A stretch of 64,000 nucleotides of DNA from JANXYW01 sp031400455 (GTDB taxonomy: Bacteria > Chloroflexota > Dehalococcoidia > DSTF01 > JACRBR01), in the NCBI GenBank assembly GCA_031400455.1, contig JANNPX010000025.1, positions 62,001-126,000 on the forward strand. The letters run 5' to 3'. The position numbers and the translations under genes are program-made. The stretch's first letter is position 1; each line of letters begins with the position of its first letter. Below, piece by piece: positions 26,557 to 34,921 of the stretch. The notes under the pieces are model-generated. The model was not told where the DNA came from, searched no databases, and saw only the letters and a program-made list of their open reading frames with translations.

Positions 26557-27660
26557 TTGAACGAACTTGAGCCCGCGCACATCGAGGTAGAGGAAGAAAC
26601 CGAGACGTACGTGCGCATCGTCGCGGAGCCGCTGAACGCCGGATTCGGCACGACGCTGGGCAACGCACTACGGCGCGTGCTGCTCAGCTCGCTGCCGGGC
26701 GCCGCCGTTACGTCCGTGCGGATCGAGGAAGTGGAGCACGAGTTCTCCACGATTCCGCACATGAAGGAAGACACCACGGAGTTCCTTCTGAACATCAAGG
26801 AGCTCCGCCTCCGCTCGCTGAGCGACCGGCCCGCGAAGCTCTACCTGGAAGCGCAGGGCGAAGGCCCCGTGACCGCGCAGGCCATCCAGGTCACCGCCGA
26901 CTACGAGATCGTTAACCCGGATCTACAGCTCGCGACGCTGGACGCGCCGGAAGGCCGCCTGACGGTCGAACTGAACGTTGAGCCCGGTCAGGGATACGCG
27001 CCCGCCGGCCAGTCCGATGGGCTGCCGATCGGCGTCATTCCGGTCGACGCAATCTTCTCGCCAGTGCGGCGCGTGAACTTCCACGTCACGCACACGCGCG
27101 TCGGCCAGATGACCAACTACGACAAGCTCACGCTCGAGGTGTGGACCGACGGCACGATGACGGGCGTCGACGCGATCAGCCGCAGCGCCGACATCATCGT
27201 CGATGAACTGCGGATGTTCACGATGCTCGGCAAGCCGCTGCCGCCGACCGTGGATCGCGGTCTCGGCGTCGGCACGTCGCTGCCGCCGGACAAGTACAAC
27301 ATGCCGATCGAGGAGCTGAACCTCTCGGTCCGCGCCTACAACTGCCTCAAGCGCAGCGGGCTGATGACGGTCGGCTCAGTGCTCGAGAAGAGCGAAGACG
27401 AGCTGCTCTCGCTCCGTAACTTCGGTCGCAAGTCGTACGACGAACTGAAGGACAAGCTGATCGAGCTGGGCCTGCTGCAGCCGTCCGACGACACGGACGA
27501 AGGCGCCGGCGGCGTGCCGCTGGGCCGCGCTCCGTCAGGACCTTCGAGCAGCGAAGACGGCGAGGACCTGAGCCCGCTTGGCGCTGCGCTCATCGAGGCG
27601 CTGCGCGAAGCCGGCGAGGATCCGTCCGAGCTGATCAAGCGCAAGGAGAGGGACGACTAG
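26557..27660 (+). CDS. rpoA: RNA polymerase alpha subunit with a C-terminal extension
   Basis: A 367-residue alpha subunit. The N-terminal domain has FGTTLGNALRRVLLSSLPGAAVTSV; the CTD has IEELNLSVRAYNCLKRSGLMTVG and LRNFGRKSYDELKDKL. TTG start with AGGGAGGA upstream. After the CTD, about 55 extra residues form an acidic Ser/Gly linker and a terminal amphipathic stretch (SPLGAALIEALREAGEDP, then a charged end). The family is normally 315-330 residues. Confidence 0.97.
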   Translation: MNELEPAHIEVEEETETYVRIVAEPLNAGFGTTLGNALRRVLLSSLPGAAVTSVRIEEVEHEFSTIPHMKEDTTEFLLNIKELRLRSLSDRPAKLYLEAQGEGPVTAQAIQVTADYEIVNPDLQLATLDAPEGRLTVELNVEPGQGYAPAGQSDGLPIGVIPVDAIFSPVRRVNFHVTHTRVGQMTNYDKLTLEVWTDGTMTGVDAISRSADIIVDELRMFTMLGKPLPPTVDRGLGVGTSLPPDKYNMPIEELNLSVRAYNCLKRSGLMTVGSVLEKSEDELLSLRNFGRKSYDELKDKLIELGLLQPSDDTDEGAGGVPLGRAPSGPSSSEDGEDLSPLGAALIEALREAGEDPSELIKRKERDD

Positions 27661-27662
27661 CC

Positions 27663-28025
27663 ATGCGCCACAAAGTAAGCGGCCGACGATTTGACCGCGC
27701 CGGTGACGAGCGTCAGACGCTCTTCAAGGGCCTCGTGAAGGATCTCGTCAAGCACGAGCGTATGAAGACGACCGAGGCGAAGGCCAAGGAAGTACGGCCG
27801 CTCGTCGAGAAGATGATCACGCTCGGCAAAGATGGCACCGTCCCCGCGCGGCGGCGGGCGATGGCGTTCCTGAACGACAAGGATCTCGTGAAGAAGCTCT
27901 TCGACGATCTCGGACCGCGCTTCGCGGCGCGCCCGGGCGGATACACGCGCATCATCAAGCTCGGCCCGCGTCTCGGCGATGGCGCGCAGATGGCACAGCT
28001 CGAACTCGTGGAGCGCGCGGGGTAG
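27663..28025 (+). CDS. rplQ: 50S ribosomal protein L17
   Basis: A 120-residue L17. MRHKVSGRRFDRAGDERQTLFK and the C-terminal GGYTRIIKLGPRLGDGAQMA are canonical. It is 2 nt after rpoA. Confidence 0.98.
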   Translation: MRHKVSGRRFDRAGDERQTLFKGLVKDLVKHERMKTTEAKAKEVRPLVEKMITLGKDGTVPARRRAMAFLNDKDLVKKLFDDLGPRFAARPGGYTRIIKLGPRLGDGAQMAQLELVERAG

Positions 28026-28029
28026 GGCG

Positions 28030-28833
28030 ATGGACGGCGACGCAGGCGCCCCGGTCGCCGGGCGACGCATCGCCGTATTGTTGGAGTACGACGGGATCGC
28101 GTACAGCGGCTCGCAGTACCAGGAGAACGGTCCCAGCATCCAATCGGAGCTGGAATCCGCAATCCGCAAGCTGACATCGGAGGCGGCGCGCGCGGCATTC
28201 GCCGGACGCACCGACGCCGGAGTCCATGCGCTCGGCCAGGTGGCAAGTTTCGAGACGGTATCGAGGCTGACGCCGGCAGAGTTCGTGAGCGGACTGAATC
28301 ACTTCCTGCCGGGGGACATCGCAGTCCGGACGGCGAAGGAAGTGGCGCAGGCATTCGACCCGAGGCGGCACGCGCTCGGACGGCAGTACCAGTACCGCAT
28401 CGATACGCGAGCGGTACGGTCGCCGCTGGAGCGCAACCGGTCGTGGCACGTGGGGCGTCCGCTGGACGTAGTCGCGATGCAGCGAGCGGCGAGGCTGCTG
28501 GAGGGGAAGCACGATTTCGCGGCGTTCGCCGGCTCGTACGACGGGCTGACTGAGCGGACGTTGCGGCGGTGCGATGTGTCCGCAGCAGGCGGGCACGTCA
28601 CGGTGGAGATGGAGGCGCAGGCCTTCCTCCCGCACCAGGTGCGCCGCACGGTGGGACCGCTGGTTGAGCTGGGGCTCGGCCGGATCGACGAGAAGGCGCT
28701 GTTGGCGTGGCTCGATGAGGCACGGCCGTCAGTGGCAGGGCCAGCCGCGCCGGCGCGCGGGTTGTACCTGGTGAGCGTAGCGTACGATGGGCTCGATTTC
28801 GGGCTCGAACAGGGTGAAGGACAGAGCGCATGA
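28030..28833 (+). CDS. truA: tRNA pseudouridine(38-40) synthase
   Basis: A 267-residue TruA that isomerises uridines 38-40 in the anticodon arm. The catalytic Asp is in AGRTDAGVHALGQV (about residue 59). The RNA-binding segment FLPHQVRRTVGPLVELG is present. ATG 28030 is chosen because the upstream extension lies within rplQ. It overlaps rplM by 4 nt. Confidence 0.96.
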   Translation: MDGDAGAPVAGRRIAVLLEYDGIAYSGSQYQENGPSIQSELESAIRKLTSEAARAAFAGRTDAGVHALGQVASFETVSRLTPAEFVSGLNHFLPGDIAVRTAKEVAQAFDPRRHALGRQYQYRIDTRAVRSPLERNRSWHVGRPLDVVAMQRAARLLEGKHDFAAFAGSYDGLTERTLRRCDVSAAGGHVTVEMEAQAFLPHQVRRTVGPLVELGLGRIDEKALLAWLDEARPSVAGPAAPARGLYLVSVAYDGLDFGLEQGEGQSA

Positions 28834-29264
28834 CGACGTACATACTGAGGCCGAAGGACATCGTCGAGCAGTGGCACGTCGTCGACGCGACGGACAAGGC
28901 GCTCGGGCGCCTGGCGTCCGAAGTGGCGGCGACGCTGCGCGGCAAGAACCGCCCGACCTTCACGCCGTCCATGGGCGCCGGCGACTTCGTCATCGTCGTG
29001 AACGCGGCGAAGATCAAAGTGACCGGCGATACGGTCGCGAAGAAGTACTACCGGCACTCGATGTACCCGGGTGGTATGAAGTCGGTGACGCAGGAGAAGC
29101 TGCTGGCGACGAAGCCGGAGCGCGTGGTGCAGTTCGCCATCAAGGGTATGCTGCCGCACAACGCACACGGCGCGAAGCTGCTGAAGCACCTCAAGGTCTA
29201 CGCGGGCGCTGACCACCCGCACCAGTCGCAGGTGAACGCGGGTACGGCCAAGGCGAAGGCCTAA
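28830..29264 (+). CDS. rplM: 50S ribosomal protein L13
   Basis: A 144-residue L13. It has WHVVDATDKALGRLASEVAATL and the C-terminal GMLPHNAHGAKLLKHLKVYAG. It is coupled to truA by a 4-nt overlap. Confidence 0.98.
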   Translation: MTTYILRPKDIVEQWHVVDATDKALGRLASEVAATLRGKNRPTFTPSMGAGDFVIVVNAAKIKVTGDTVAKKYYRHSMYPGGMKSVTQEKLLATKPERVVQFAIKGMLPHNAHGAKLLKHLKVYAGADHPHQSQVNAGTAKAKA

Positions 29265-29308
29265 CAGGCGGACCCAGACGGGCAAGCGCCCAACGAAGGA
29301 ATCAGACT

Positions 29309-29710
29309 ATGGCGACAGCAGGCGAGCGATATTTCTACGGCACGGGACGGCGCAAGACCGCCGTCGCGCGCGTGCGCCTCTACCCGGGCACGGGTGAGAT
29401 CGTGATCAACGGCAAGGGCTACCTGACCGTCTTCACGCGCGGGTCGCACCAGGCTGCCGTGCTGGCGCCGCTGAAGGCCACTGCGGCCGAACAGCGCTTC
29501 AACGTGCAGGCTAAGGTCGCCGGTGGCGGAATCACGGGCTGGGCCGGCGCGGTCTCGCACGGCATCGCCCGCGCGCTCGTTGTCTCCGACGAGAGCCTCA
29601 AGATTCCGCTGCGCCGCCAGAGCTTGCTGACGCGCGACTCCCGCATGAAGGAGCGCAAGAAGGTCGGCCTCAAGCGCGCACGTAAGGCGCCGCAGTACAC
29701 GAAGCGGTAG
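29309..29710 (+). CDS. rpsI: 30S ribosomal protein S9
   Basis: A 133-residue S9, whose tail touches P-site tRNA. YGTGRRKTAVARVRLYPGTG and the C-terminal SRMKERKKVGLKRARKAPQ-YTKR are diagnostic. It is the last gene of the supercluster. Confidence 0.98.
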   Translation: MATAGERYFYGTGRRKTAVARVRLYPGTGEIVINGKGYLTVFTRGSHQAAVLAPLKATAAEQRFNVQAKVAGGGITGWAGAVSHGIARALVVSDESLKIPLRRQSLLTRDSRMKERKKVGLKRARKAPQYTKR

Positions 29711-29713
29711 CGG

Positions 29714-29750
29714 GGTCGGTCGGTCAGTCTTTCGGTCTATTGGTCACTGC
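29714..29750. repeat. Period-4/8 GGTC array after rpsI
   Basis: A degenerate tandem run (TCGGTCGG TCAGTCTT TCGGTCTA TTGGTCAC) begins right after the rpsI stop. It resembles the complement of the CTGACnnG octamer arrays at 51.4 and 57.8 kb. Confidence 0.4.
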
Positions 29751-29754
29751 ACAG

Positions 29755-29794
29755 TTCGAACGCCCGCCAACTTGGCGGGCGCTTTCGTTCGAAG
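29755..29794 (+). terminator. Terminator hairpin of the ribosomal supercluster
   Basis: CGCCCGCC-AACTT-GGCGGGCG forms a perfect GC stem. The flanking TTCGAACG and CGTTCGAA can extend it, with CTTT bulged. The T-tract is weak (GCTTTCGTT). No gene lies between here and 29906. Confidence 0.6.
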
Positions 29795-29905
29795 CCAGCT
29801 TGCCACAAGACCATCTCGCGAAGGGGCCGATTGGCAGTGTGGCGCACGTCTGTTGAGCGGGTACCATGAACTCAGTGCAGTCTTGCGCGAACAAGGAACG
29901 GCATC

Positions 29906-31231
29906 ATGCGCCGGATCGTCATCGTTGTCGTCTCGGTCCTCATGAGCGTGGTCGCGATTGGAGAGAGCTCTTCGTTTCGGTCGCCAAGCGTCCGCGCTAG
30001 TGGTTGGGGCGGCGATATCACGCTCGCGTGTCCAGCATACGTAAATCAGGGCTGGAGCTTTGCGTGCACTATTGGCCTCGGCACAATGCCGGACCCGATC
30101 ACTGGTTACCAATTTTCCCTGATTTACGACAGCCCGATTGGTCCCTCAGGTACGCCGAGTGGCGCTGGCTTAGCGTTCACGGCAGTCGGGTTCACCAACG
30201 ATTACATAGCCGCAACGCTCTGGGGCGGTCAGGAGTACTGCCCGGCTGACGTCTTGAACGCCGCTGACGCGCTGCTCCCAACGGGCTACGTGCGATCAAT
30301 CCATAGCTGCGTGTCACTGGCGAATCCTGCCCCGGCCGGAGCGATCCCGGACTTCGTCCAGTTCAACGTCGTTGCGAACGGCTTGGGTTCTTCCCCGATC
30401 CACATGGTGACTCTGTACCCAGGCGGCTGGCCAGTCGGATCGTACACGATGGACGGGGCCAGTTCGCCCCACACCAACACCTACATCTGCACAGGCGCCA
30501 ATTGCACTTCAACGCAGTTCTCGGGGGATAGGAACCTTGCTGATCCGATCGTCACGGTGGAAACGGCGCCACCGGCGCTCGTCCTCGCCCTTACTGCCAG
30601 TCCAGACACTTATCTCGCAGGGCAACCTGTGTCACTCGCACTCAGTATGAACGGCGTGTTCGGTCGTCGCGCCCCGACCGACGTAACGGTCACGGCTGCG
30701 CTTCCGATGGCATTTCCGACTGAAGATGTCTCGTTGAGCGGCCCGGGGGCCGCTGACTGCCTGCTCGTTGACCGGATCGTCACATGTGACCTTGGAACTC
30801 TTACGCCAGGAAGCGCGTTTGCGCTCAGCATCGACGCTGCCGCTACGCAGACGAATTGGTGGCATCGGAACCAGAGTAGCTGCGCCGCCGTCAGCTACCT
30901 CGACGCGGGGCTGTATCCGCCGACAGGCGGTACAGCCTGTGCGGAATTGACGATGATTTGTAGCAGTGATTGGGACTGTGACGGCTATACCGACTTCCAA
31001 GAGGCCGATCTGGGGCACGACCCGCTCACCTACTGCGCAACAATGCGCGCTGACGTTGACGGAGATCACGTCGTCAGCATCCTCGACCTATCGTATGCCG
31101 CGAGGAACTTCGGACAGCTCGTGCCGCCCGCTCCCGCGCGAGCTGACCAGGATGGGGACAACGCGATCAGCATTCTTGATCTCTCACGCCAGGCTAACGT
31201 GTTCAGCCAGAACGTCGCTGGATGTCCATGA
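29906..31231 (+). CDS. Secreted cohesin-like/dockerin-like protein
   Basis: A 441-residue exported protein. Residues 1-32 form a signal peptide (RRIVIVVVSVLMSVVAIG). Residues about 35-220 resemble a cohesin-type beta-sandwich (GGDITLACPAYVNQGWSF, GYQFSLIYD) with several cysteines. Residues 225-340 look like a DUF11/Ig-type repeat. A calcium-loop segment DWDCDGYTDFQEADLG (about 353) follows. The C-terminus has two dockerin type I calcium repeats, DVDGDHVVSILDLSYAA and DQDGDNAISILDLSRQA. Cohesin and dockerin bind each other in cellulosomes; in free-living bacteria such proteins may form surface assemblies. GC is lower than in the neighbours. AAGGAA precedes the ATG. Confidence 0.7.
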   Translation: MRRIVIVVVSVLMSVVAIGESSSFRSPSVRASGWGGDITLACPAYVNQGWSFACTIGLGTMPDPITGYQFSLIYDSPIGPSGTPSGAGLAFTAVGFTNDYIAATLWGGQEYCPADVLNAADALLPTGYVRSIHSCVSLANPAPAGAIPDFVQFNVVANGLGSSPIHMVTLYPGGWPVGSYTMDGASSPHTNTYICTGANCTSTQFSGDRNLADPIVTVETAPPALVLALTASPDTYLAGQPVSLALSMNGVFGRRAPTDVTVTAALPMAFPTEDVSLSGPGAADCLLVDRIVTCDLGTLTPGSAFALSIDAAATQTNWWHRNQSSCAAVSYLDAGLYPPTGGTACAELTMICSSDWDCDGYTDFQEADLGHDPLTYCATMRADVDGDHVVSILDLSYAARNFGQLVPPAPARADQDGDNAISILDLSRQANVFSQNVAGCP

Positions 31232-31331
31232 TGAGGTTCATACACATACTGCTAGCGGCTCACGCGAATCTTTCGGCGCCGTCAAGACGATAGACCGTCG
31301 TGCGGTCGCAACTGAAGGAGCTCAGCGTCAG

Positions 31332-32069
31332 TCACGACGTAGGCTTCTCCCACAACATCACGTTGAACAGCGGTACGCGGAACCAGTCTTCGAACTGCGG
31401 ATCTTCGCGCAGCGAATGATCTTCTGGCACGGGCGTCTGGAAGTAGCGGAGGATGAGGCCGGACGAGAGGAACGCGCGCATGTAGTTCGCGAGCGGGCGG
31501 TGCCAGTTGACGATGCGCATGCCGGACCACTCGTAGGTTTGTGGCCACTCTTCGGCGTAGCGGTCGACTCGATGGTAGAGGCGATTGCCGTCGGCGTCGC
31601 GCTGCCATCCTTGCGAGGCAGTCACGAAGTTGAGGTTCGCGACGACGAATCGTCCGTCGGGGCGCAGCACGCGCGCCGCTTCGCGAATGGCAGATGCGTA
31701 GTCGAAGATATCGACGAGCGTGATGTAGCTGACGGCGAGATCGAACGACGCGTCGGCGAACGGCAGTTGTTCCGCGCCGGTGCGGATGTACGTGTCGGAT
31801 GGTCCGCCGCGATCGCGGGCCGTCTGCACCATCGCCGTGATCGGGTCGATACCGGTGACGATCGCGCCGCGCTCGGCGAGCATGCGGCAGAAGCGGCCCT
31901 CGCCGCAGCCGATGTCGAGTATCCGCTGGCCGCGGACGTCGCCGCAGAGATCGAGCATCACAGGATCGAGGAGCATCGTGCGGTTGCGGTCGCCGGCGTC
32001 CTGAAACGCGATGTAGGCGTCGGCGGAGTGCTCCCACGAGCGGATCGTTTCGAGCGTGTCGTCGTCCAT
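31332..32069 (-). CDS. Class I SAM-dependent methyltransferase
   Basis: A 245-residue methyltransferase with Rossmann motif I ILDIGCGEGRFCRML (about residue 49), motif II acidic GIDPITAMV, and DLAVSYITLVDIFDY as motif IV. The C-terminal half (VNWHRPLANYMRAFLSSGLIL) is that of Methyltransf_11-type enzymes. The substrate is unknown. GGGGGAGG precedes the ATG. It is convergent with the dockerin-like gene and lies downstream of rpsT on the same strand. Confidence 0.9.
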   Translation of the reverse strand: MDDDTLETIRSWEHSADAYIAFQDAGDRNRTMLLDPVMLDLCGDVRGQRILDIGCGEGRFCRMLAERGAIVTGIDPITAMVQTARDRGGPSDTYIRTGAEQLPFADASFDLAVSYITLVDIFDYASAIREAARVLRPDGRFVVANLNFVTASQGWQRDADGNRLYHRVDRYAEEWPQTYEWSGMRIVNWHRPLANYMRAFLSSGLILRYFQTPVPEDHSLREDPQFEDWFRVPLFNVMLWEKPTS

Positions 32070-32102
32070 CGATGCCTCCCCCAGTACGATGCTCGTCAGG
32101 CA

Positions 32103-32130
32103 ACAGAAAAGCGCCCGCGGAACGGGCGCC
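32103..32130 (-). terminator. Terminator downstream of rpsT
   Basis: Read on the minus strand, a GCGCCCG/CGGGCGC stem is followed by TTTTCTGTT. It lies 20 nt past the rpsT stop, so the methyltransferase beyond it likely has its own promoter. Confidence 0.75.
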
Positions 32131-32151
32131 TCACGTTCAGGTGCGGGCGGA

Positions 32152-32553
32152 CTACTCCTTGGCGGCGGCCTTGGGCTTCGTGGCGCGGGGCTTGGCGGGC
32201 GTCTTTGCGACTTTGGCCTTCGCCTTCGGCGGCGCCTTGGCGGTAGTCTTCTTCGCCTTCTTCGGCTTCACCACTGCGACGGTGCCACCGCCGGCGATGT
32301 GGTTCGCGTGCTTCATCAGACGCGATTTGTGGCGCGAGGCGGCGTTCTTGTGGATGACACGGCGCTTGGCCGCGCGATCGAGGATGCCTTCGGCTGCGCG
32401 GATGGCGGCCTGTGCGTCATCGGCGACGCCGGAGGCGATGGCCGTGCGCGCCGTCTTGACGGCGGTGCGGGCCTCGCTGCGGACGGCTTTGTTTCGCACC
32501 CCGGCCGCATCGGCCTGGCGCCAGCGCTTGAGCGCGGATTTCGAGTGAGCCAA
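32152..32553 (-). CDS. rpsT: 30S ribosomal protein S20 with a Lys/Ala/Pro tail
   Basis: The first 88 residues are S20 (AHSKSALKRWRQADAAGVRN, KRRVIHKNAASRHKSRLMKHAN). A tail of about 42 residues is made of Lys, Ala, Pro and Thr. Total 133 against the usual 85-90. The tail resembles histone-H1-like tails and the TopA N-terminus in this window. Confidence 0.96.
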   Translation of the reverse strand: MAHSKSALKRWRQADAAGVRNKAVRSEARTAVKTARTAIASGVADDAQAAIRAAEGILDRAAKRRVIHKNAASRHKSRLMKHANHIAGGGTVAVVKPKKAKKTTAKAPPKAKAKVAKTPAKPRATKPKAAAKE

Positions 32554-32689
32554 CGGTGATACCTCCAGCGTCCGCGCGGGTCATGGGCAACCTGCTGCGG
32601 AATCAAATGAACGGGTCATGGTACCGATGAGGAGGGCGTGCGTCCAGCCGCATCGCACATAACGGCTTCGCTACGGCTCGCACGCTGAA

Positions 32690-32719
32690 TTGTAAGCGCG
32701 CGTCGGCCGGTAGTATGAT
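32690..32719 (+). promoter_or_regulatory. Putative murJ promoter
   Basis: TTGTAA (32690-32695), 18-bp spacer, TATGAT (32714-32719). It lies in the divergent gap between rpsT and murJ, about 50 nt before the murJ ATG. Confidence 0.5.
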
Positions 32720-32770
32720 GCGGCAACGCGCCGGAAGCCGCGCGAGGGCACCCCGAGATACGGAATCGCT

Positions 32771-34411
32771 ATGATGCGGACGTTGAGAGCCCGTTTCGCC
32801 GCGGACGAAGGCGAGCCTGCGGTTGGGGCGGGTGGCCCGCCGACCCTGGCGATGGCCGCATCGGTGGTCGCGCTTGGCTTTCTCGGCAGCCGGCTGCTCG
32901 GGCTGCTGCGGTCGGTCGTGCTGGCACACCAGTTCGGCACCAGTCCAGACCTCGACGCGTACTTCGTCGCATTCCGCATCCCCGACCTGATCTTCCAGCT
33001 TCTTGCCGGCGCGACGCTGGGGAGTGCGTTCATCCCGACGTTCGCACGGCTCACTGCGGATCAGGGCGAGCGTGAGGGGTGGCGTCTGGCATCCGGCGTG
33101 ATGAACCTACTCTTCGCTGCCACGCTCTTCTTCGCGATCCTCGGCGCTCTGCTGGCGCCGCTGCTCGTGCCGCTGACCGCTCCCGGGCTGGGCGATGGCA
33201 CGGGGCAGGAGGCGCGCCTCACGTCGCTCTCAGTCGACCTGACGCGGATCATGATGCTGTCGCCGGTGCTCTTCGCGGTCAGCGGCATGTTCATGGGCAT
33301 CCTCAACGCAAAGCATCACTTCCTCGCGCCCGCCTTCGCGCCGATGTTCTACAACGCCGCGATCATCGTCGGTGCGCTGATCTCGAAAGACGTGAAGGTG
33401 CTCGCGGTCTGCGTTGTGCTGGGCGCGATGCTGCACCTGGCTGTGCAGCTGCCCGCGCTGCGGCTCGTCGGCATGCGATGGCAGCCGGTGTGGGACTGGC
33501 GCGATAAGGCCGTGCGCGAAGTGGCACGCCTGATGGGGCCGCGCGTCATCGGCCTGGCGGCGTTCCATCTCAACTTCGTCGTCGCGACGTTCTTCGCATC
33601 GACCGTCGGCAGCGGGGCGATCTCGGCGGTCAACTACGCGTGGCTCATCGTGATGACGCCGCTCGGACTCTTCGGGATGGCCATCTCCACGGCCGTCTTC
33701 CCCCGTATGGCCGAGCAGGCGTCACGCGACGAAGGTCAGCTGCGGGACACGGTCTCGCGGTCGCTGCGGCTGATCCTCTATCTCACCATCCCCGCCAGCG
33801 TCGGCCTGGTGATCCTCGCCCGGCCGATTACGGCCTTTCTCTTGCGGAGCGGATCATTCGACGCCACATCGACGCAACTCGTGGTCTCGGCGCTCGTCTT
33901 CTATTCGATCGCGCTCTTCGCCCATGCCGGTATCGAGATCCTGAGCCGCGGCTACTACGCGCTCAGCGACACGCGGACGCCGGTCGCGTTCGCCGTGATC
34001 TCGATGGTGATCAACCTCGTGCTGTCGCTGGTGCTGGTCTGGCCGTTCGGCATCAAAGGCCTCGCTGCCGCACTGTCCATCGCCACGATCGTCGAGTTCA
34101 CGCTCCTCATCCGCAACCTCGAGCACCGGCTGGGCGGGTTGGACGCGGCGCACCTGATGGCGTCGCTGACTCGGACGATCGTCGCAAGCGTGCTGATGGC
34201 GGAGATCGTGCTGCTCTGGCTGGCGCTCCTGCGTCTTGCGGGCATCCTCGATCTGGCCAGCAAGCCGCAAGCTGGATTCGCCGTCATCGGCGCGTTGATG
34301 CTGGGAGCGTCGAGCTTCTTTTATGGCAGCCGTGCGCTGCGCAGCGACGAGGCGGAAGTGCTGGTGCAGCGCCTGCCCATCCCTGAACGCTTCCGCGCGT
34401 ATCTGGGCTGA
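32771..34411 (+). CDS. murJ: Lipid II flippase MurJ (MviN family)
   Basis: A 546-residue membrane protein of the MOP superfamily with about 14 hydrophobic helices. It flips lipid-linked peptidoglycan precursors to the outside. SRLLGLLRSVVLAHQFGTSPDLDAYFVAFRIPD is the family opening, followed by FIPTFARLTADQG and the SRGYYALSDTRTPV loop. The first 28 residues form a cytoplasmic leader. Its presence fits a peptidoglycan-bearing cell, in contrast to wall-less Dehalococcoides. Confidence 0.95.
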   Translation: MMRTLRARFAADEGEPAVGAGGPPTLAMAASVVALGFLGSRLLGLLRSVVLAHQFGTSPDLDAYFVAFRIPDLIFQLLAGATLGSAFIPTFARLTADQGEREGWRLASGVMNLLFAATLFFAILGALLAPLLVPLTAPGLGDGTGQEARLTSLSVDLTRIMMLSPVLFAVSGMFMGILNAKHHFLAPAFAPMFYNAAIIVGALISKDVKVLAVCVVLGAMLHLAVQLPALRLVGMRWQPVWDWRDKAVREVARLMGPRVIGLAAFHLNFVVATFFASTVGSGAISAVNYAWLIVMTPLGLFGMAISTAVFPRMAEQASRDEGQLRDTVSRSLRLILYLTIPASVGLVILARPITAFLLRSGSFDATSTQLVVSALVFYSIALFAHAGIEILSRGYYALSDTRTPVAFAVISMVINLVLSLVLVWPFGIKGLAAALSIATIVEFTLLIRNLEHRLGGLDAAHLMASLTRTIVASVLMAEIVLLWLALLRLAGILDLASKPQAGFAVIGALMLGASSFFYGSRALRSDEAEVLVQRLPIPERFRAYLG

Positions 34412-34437
34412 AGCTGAGGCGTAGGCGTTTGCCCGGC

Positions 34438-34522
34438 TTGTGAGGCTTCTGACCGGCTCGATATACTGATGCCAGATGGTCACAGGCTTGGCATGTATCG
34501 GGTGCGGCCTTGAGGGCCGCAC
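34438..34522 (+). promoter_or_regulatory. Promoter and leader hairpin of the zinc-ribbon gene
   Basis: TTGTGA (34438-34443), 18-bp spacer, TATACT (34462-34467). About 30 nt into the predicted leader is a perfect 8-bp hairpin, GTGCGGCC-TTGAG-GGCCGCAC (34502-34522), followed by GTTTGTGT. The hairpin could terminate murJ read-through or control the zinc-ribbon gene. Confidence 0.5.
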
Positions 34523-34555
34523 GTTTGTGTCCCCGACACGGGAAGAGGTCGTTCA

Positions 34556-34921
34556 TTGAGCTTCGTAGACAAATCGCTGGCGTGCCGAGACTGCAAGCAG
34601 GCCTTCACGTTCACGGCGGGTGAGCAGGAGTTCTATGCGAACAAGGGCCTGCAGAACGAGCCGGTCCGCTGCTCGTCTTGCCGCTCGAACCGCAAGACCA
34701 CGCGCACCAATGAGCCGGAAGAGGGGTACGTGCGCTACGGCGTCTTCGCCAGCTTCGGCGGCCGCACGCCCCGCCAGATGCATCCGGCCACCTGCGCCGA
34801 ATGCGGCATGATGACCGAAGTGCCGTTCCAGCCGCGCGGCGACCGGCCGGTGTACTGCAGCGCCTGCTACTCCAAGGTGCGCCCGCCCGAGACCGAAGGT
34901 TCGTCGGAGCGTTTCGGCTAG
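34556..34921 (+). CDS. Zinc-ribbon protein with two CxxC-type domains
   Basis: A 121-residue soluble protein with two zinc-binding modules. The first (residues about 8-40) reads LACRDCKQAFTFTAGEQEFY with a second pair CSSC. The second is the CxxC-x17-CxxC domain, CAECGMMTEVPFQP..GDRPVYCSACY. The family is widespread and uncharacterised, often basic and probably nucleic-acid-associated. TTG start with AGAGGT upstream; it has its own promoter and a strong terminator. Confidence 0.85.
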   Translation: MSFVDKSLACRDCKQAFTFTAGEQEFYANKGLQNEPVRCSSCRSNRKTTRTNEPEEGYVRYGVFASFGGRTPRQMHPATCAECGMMTEVPFQPRGDRPVYCSACYSKVRPPETEGSSERFG

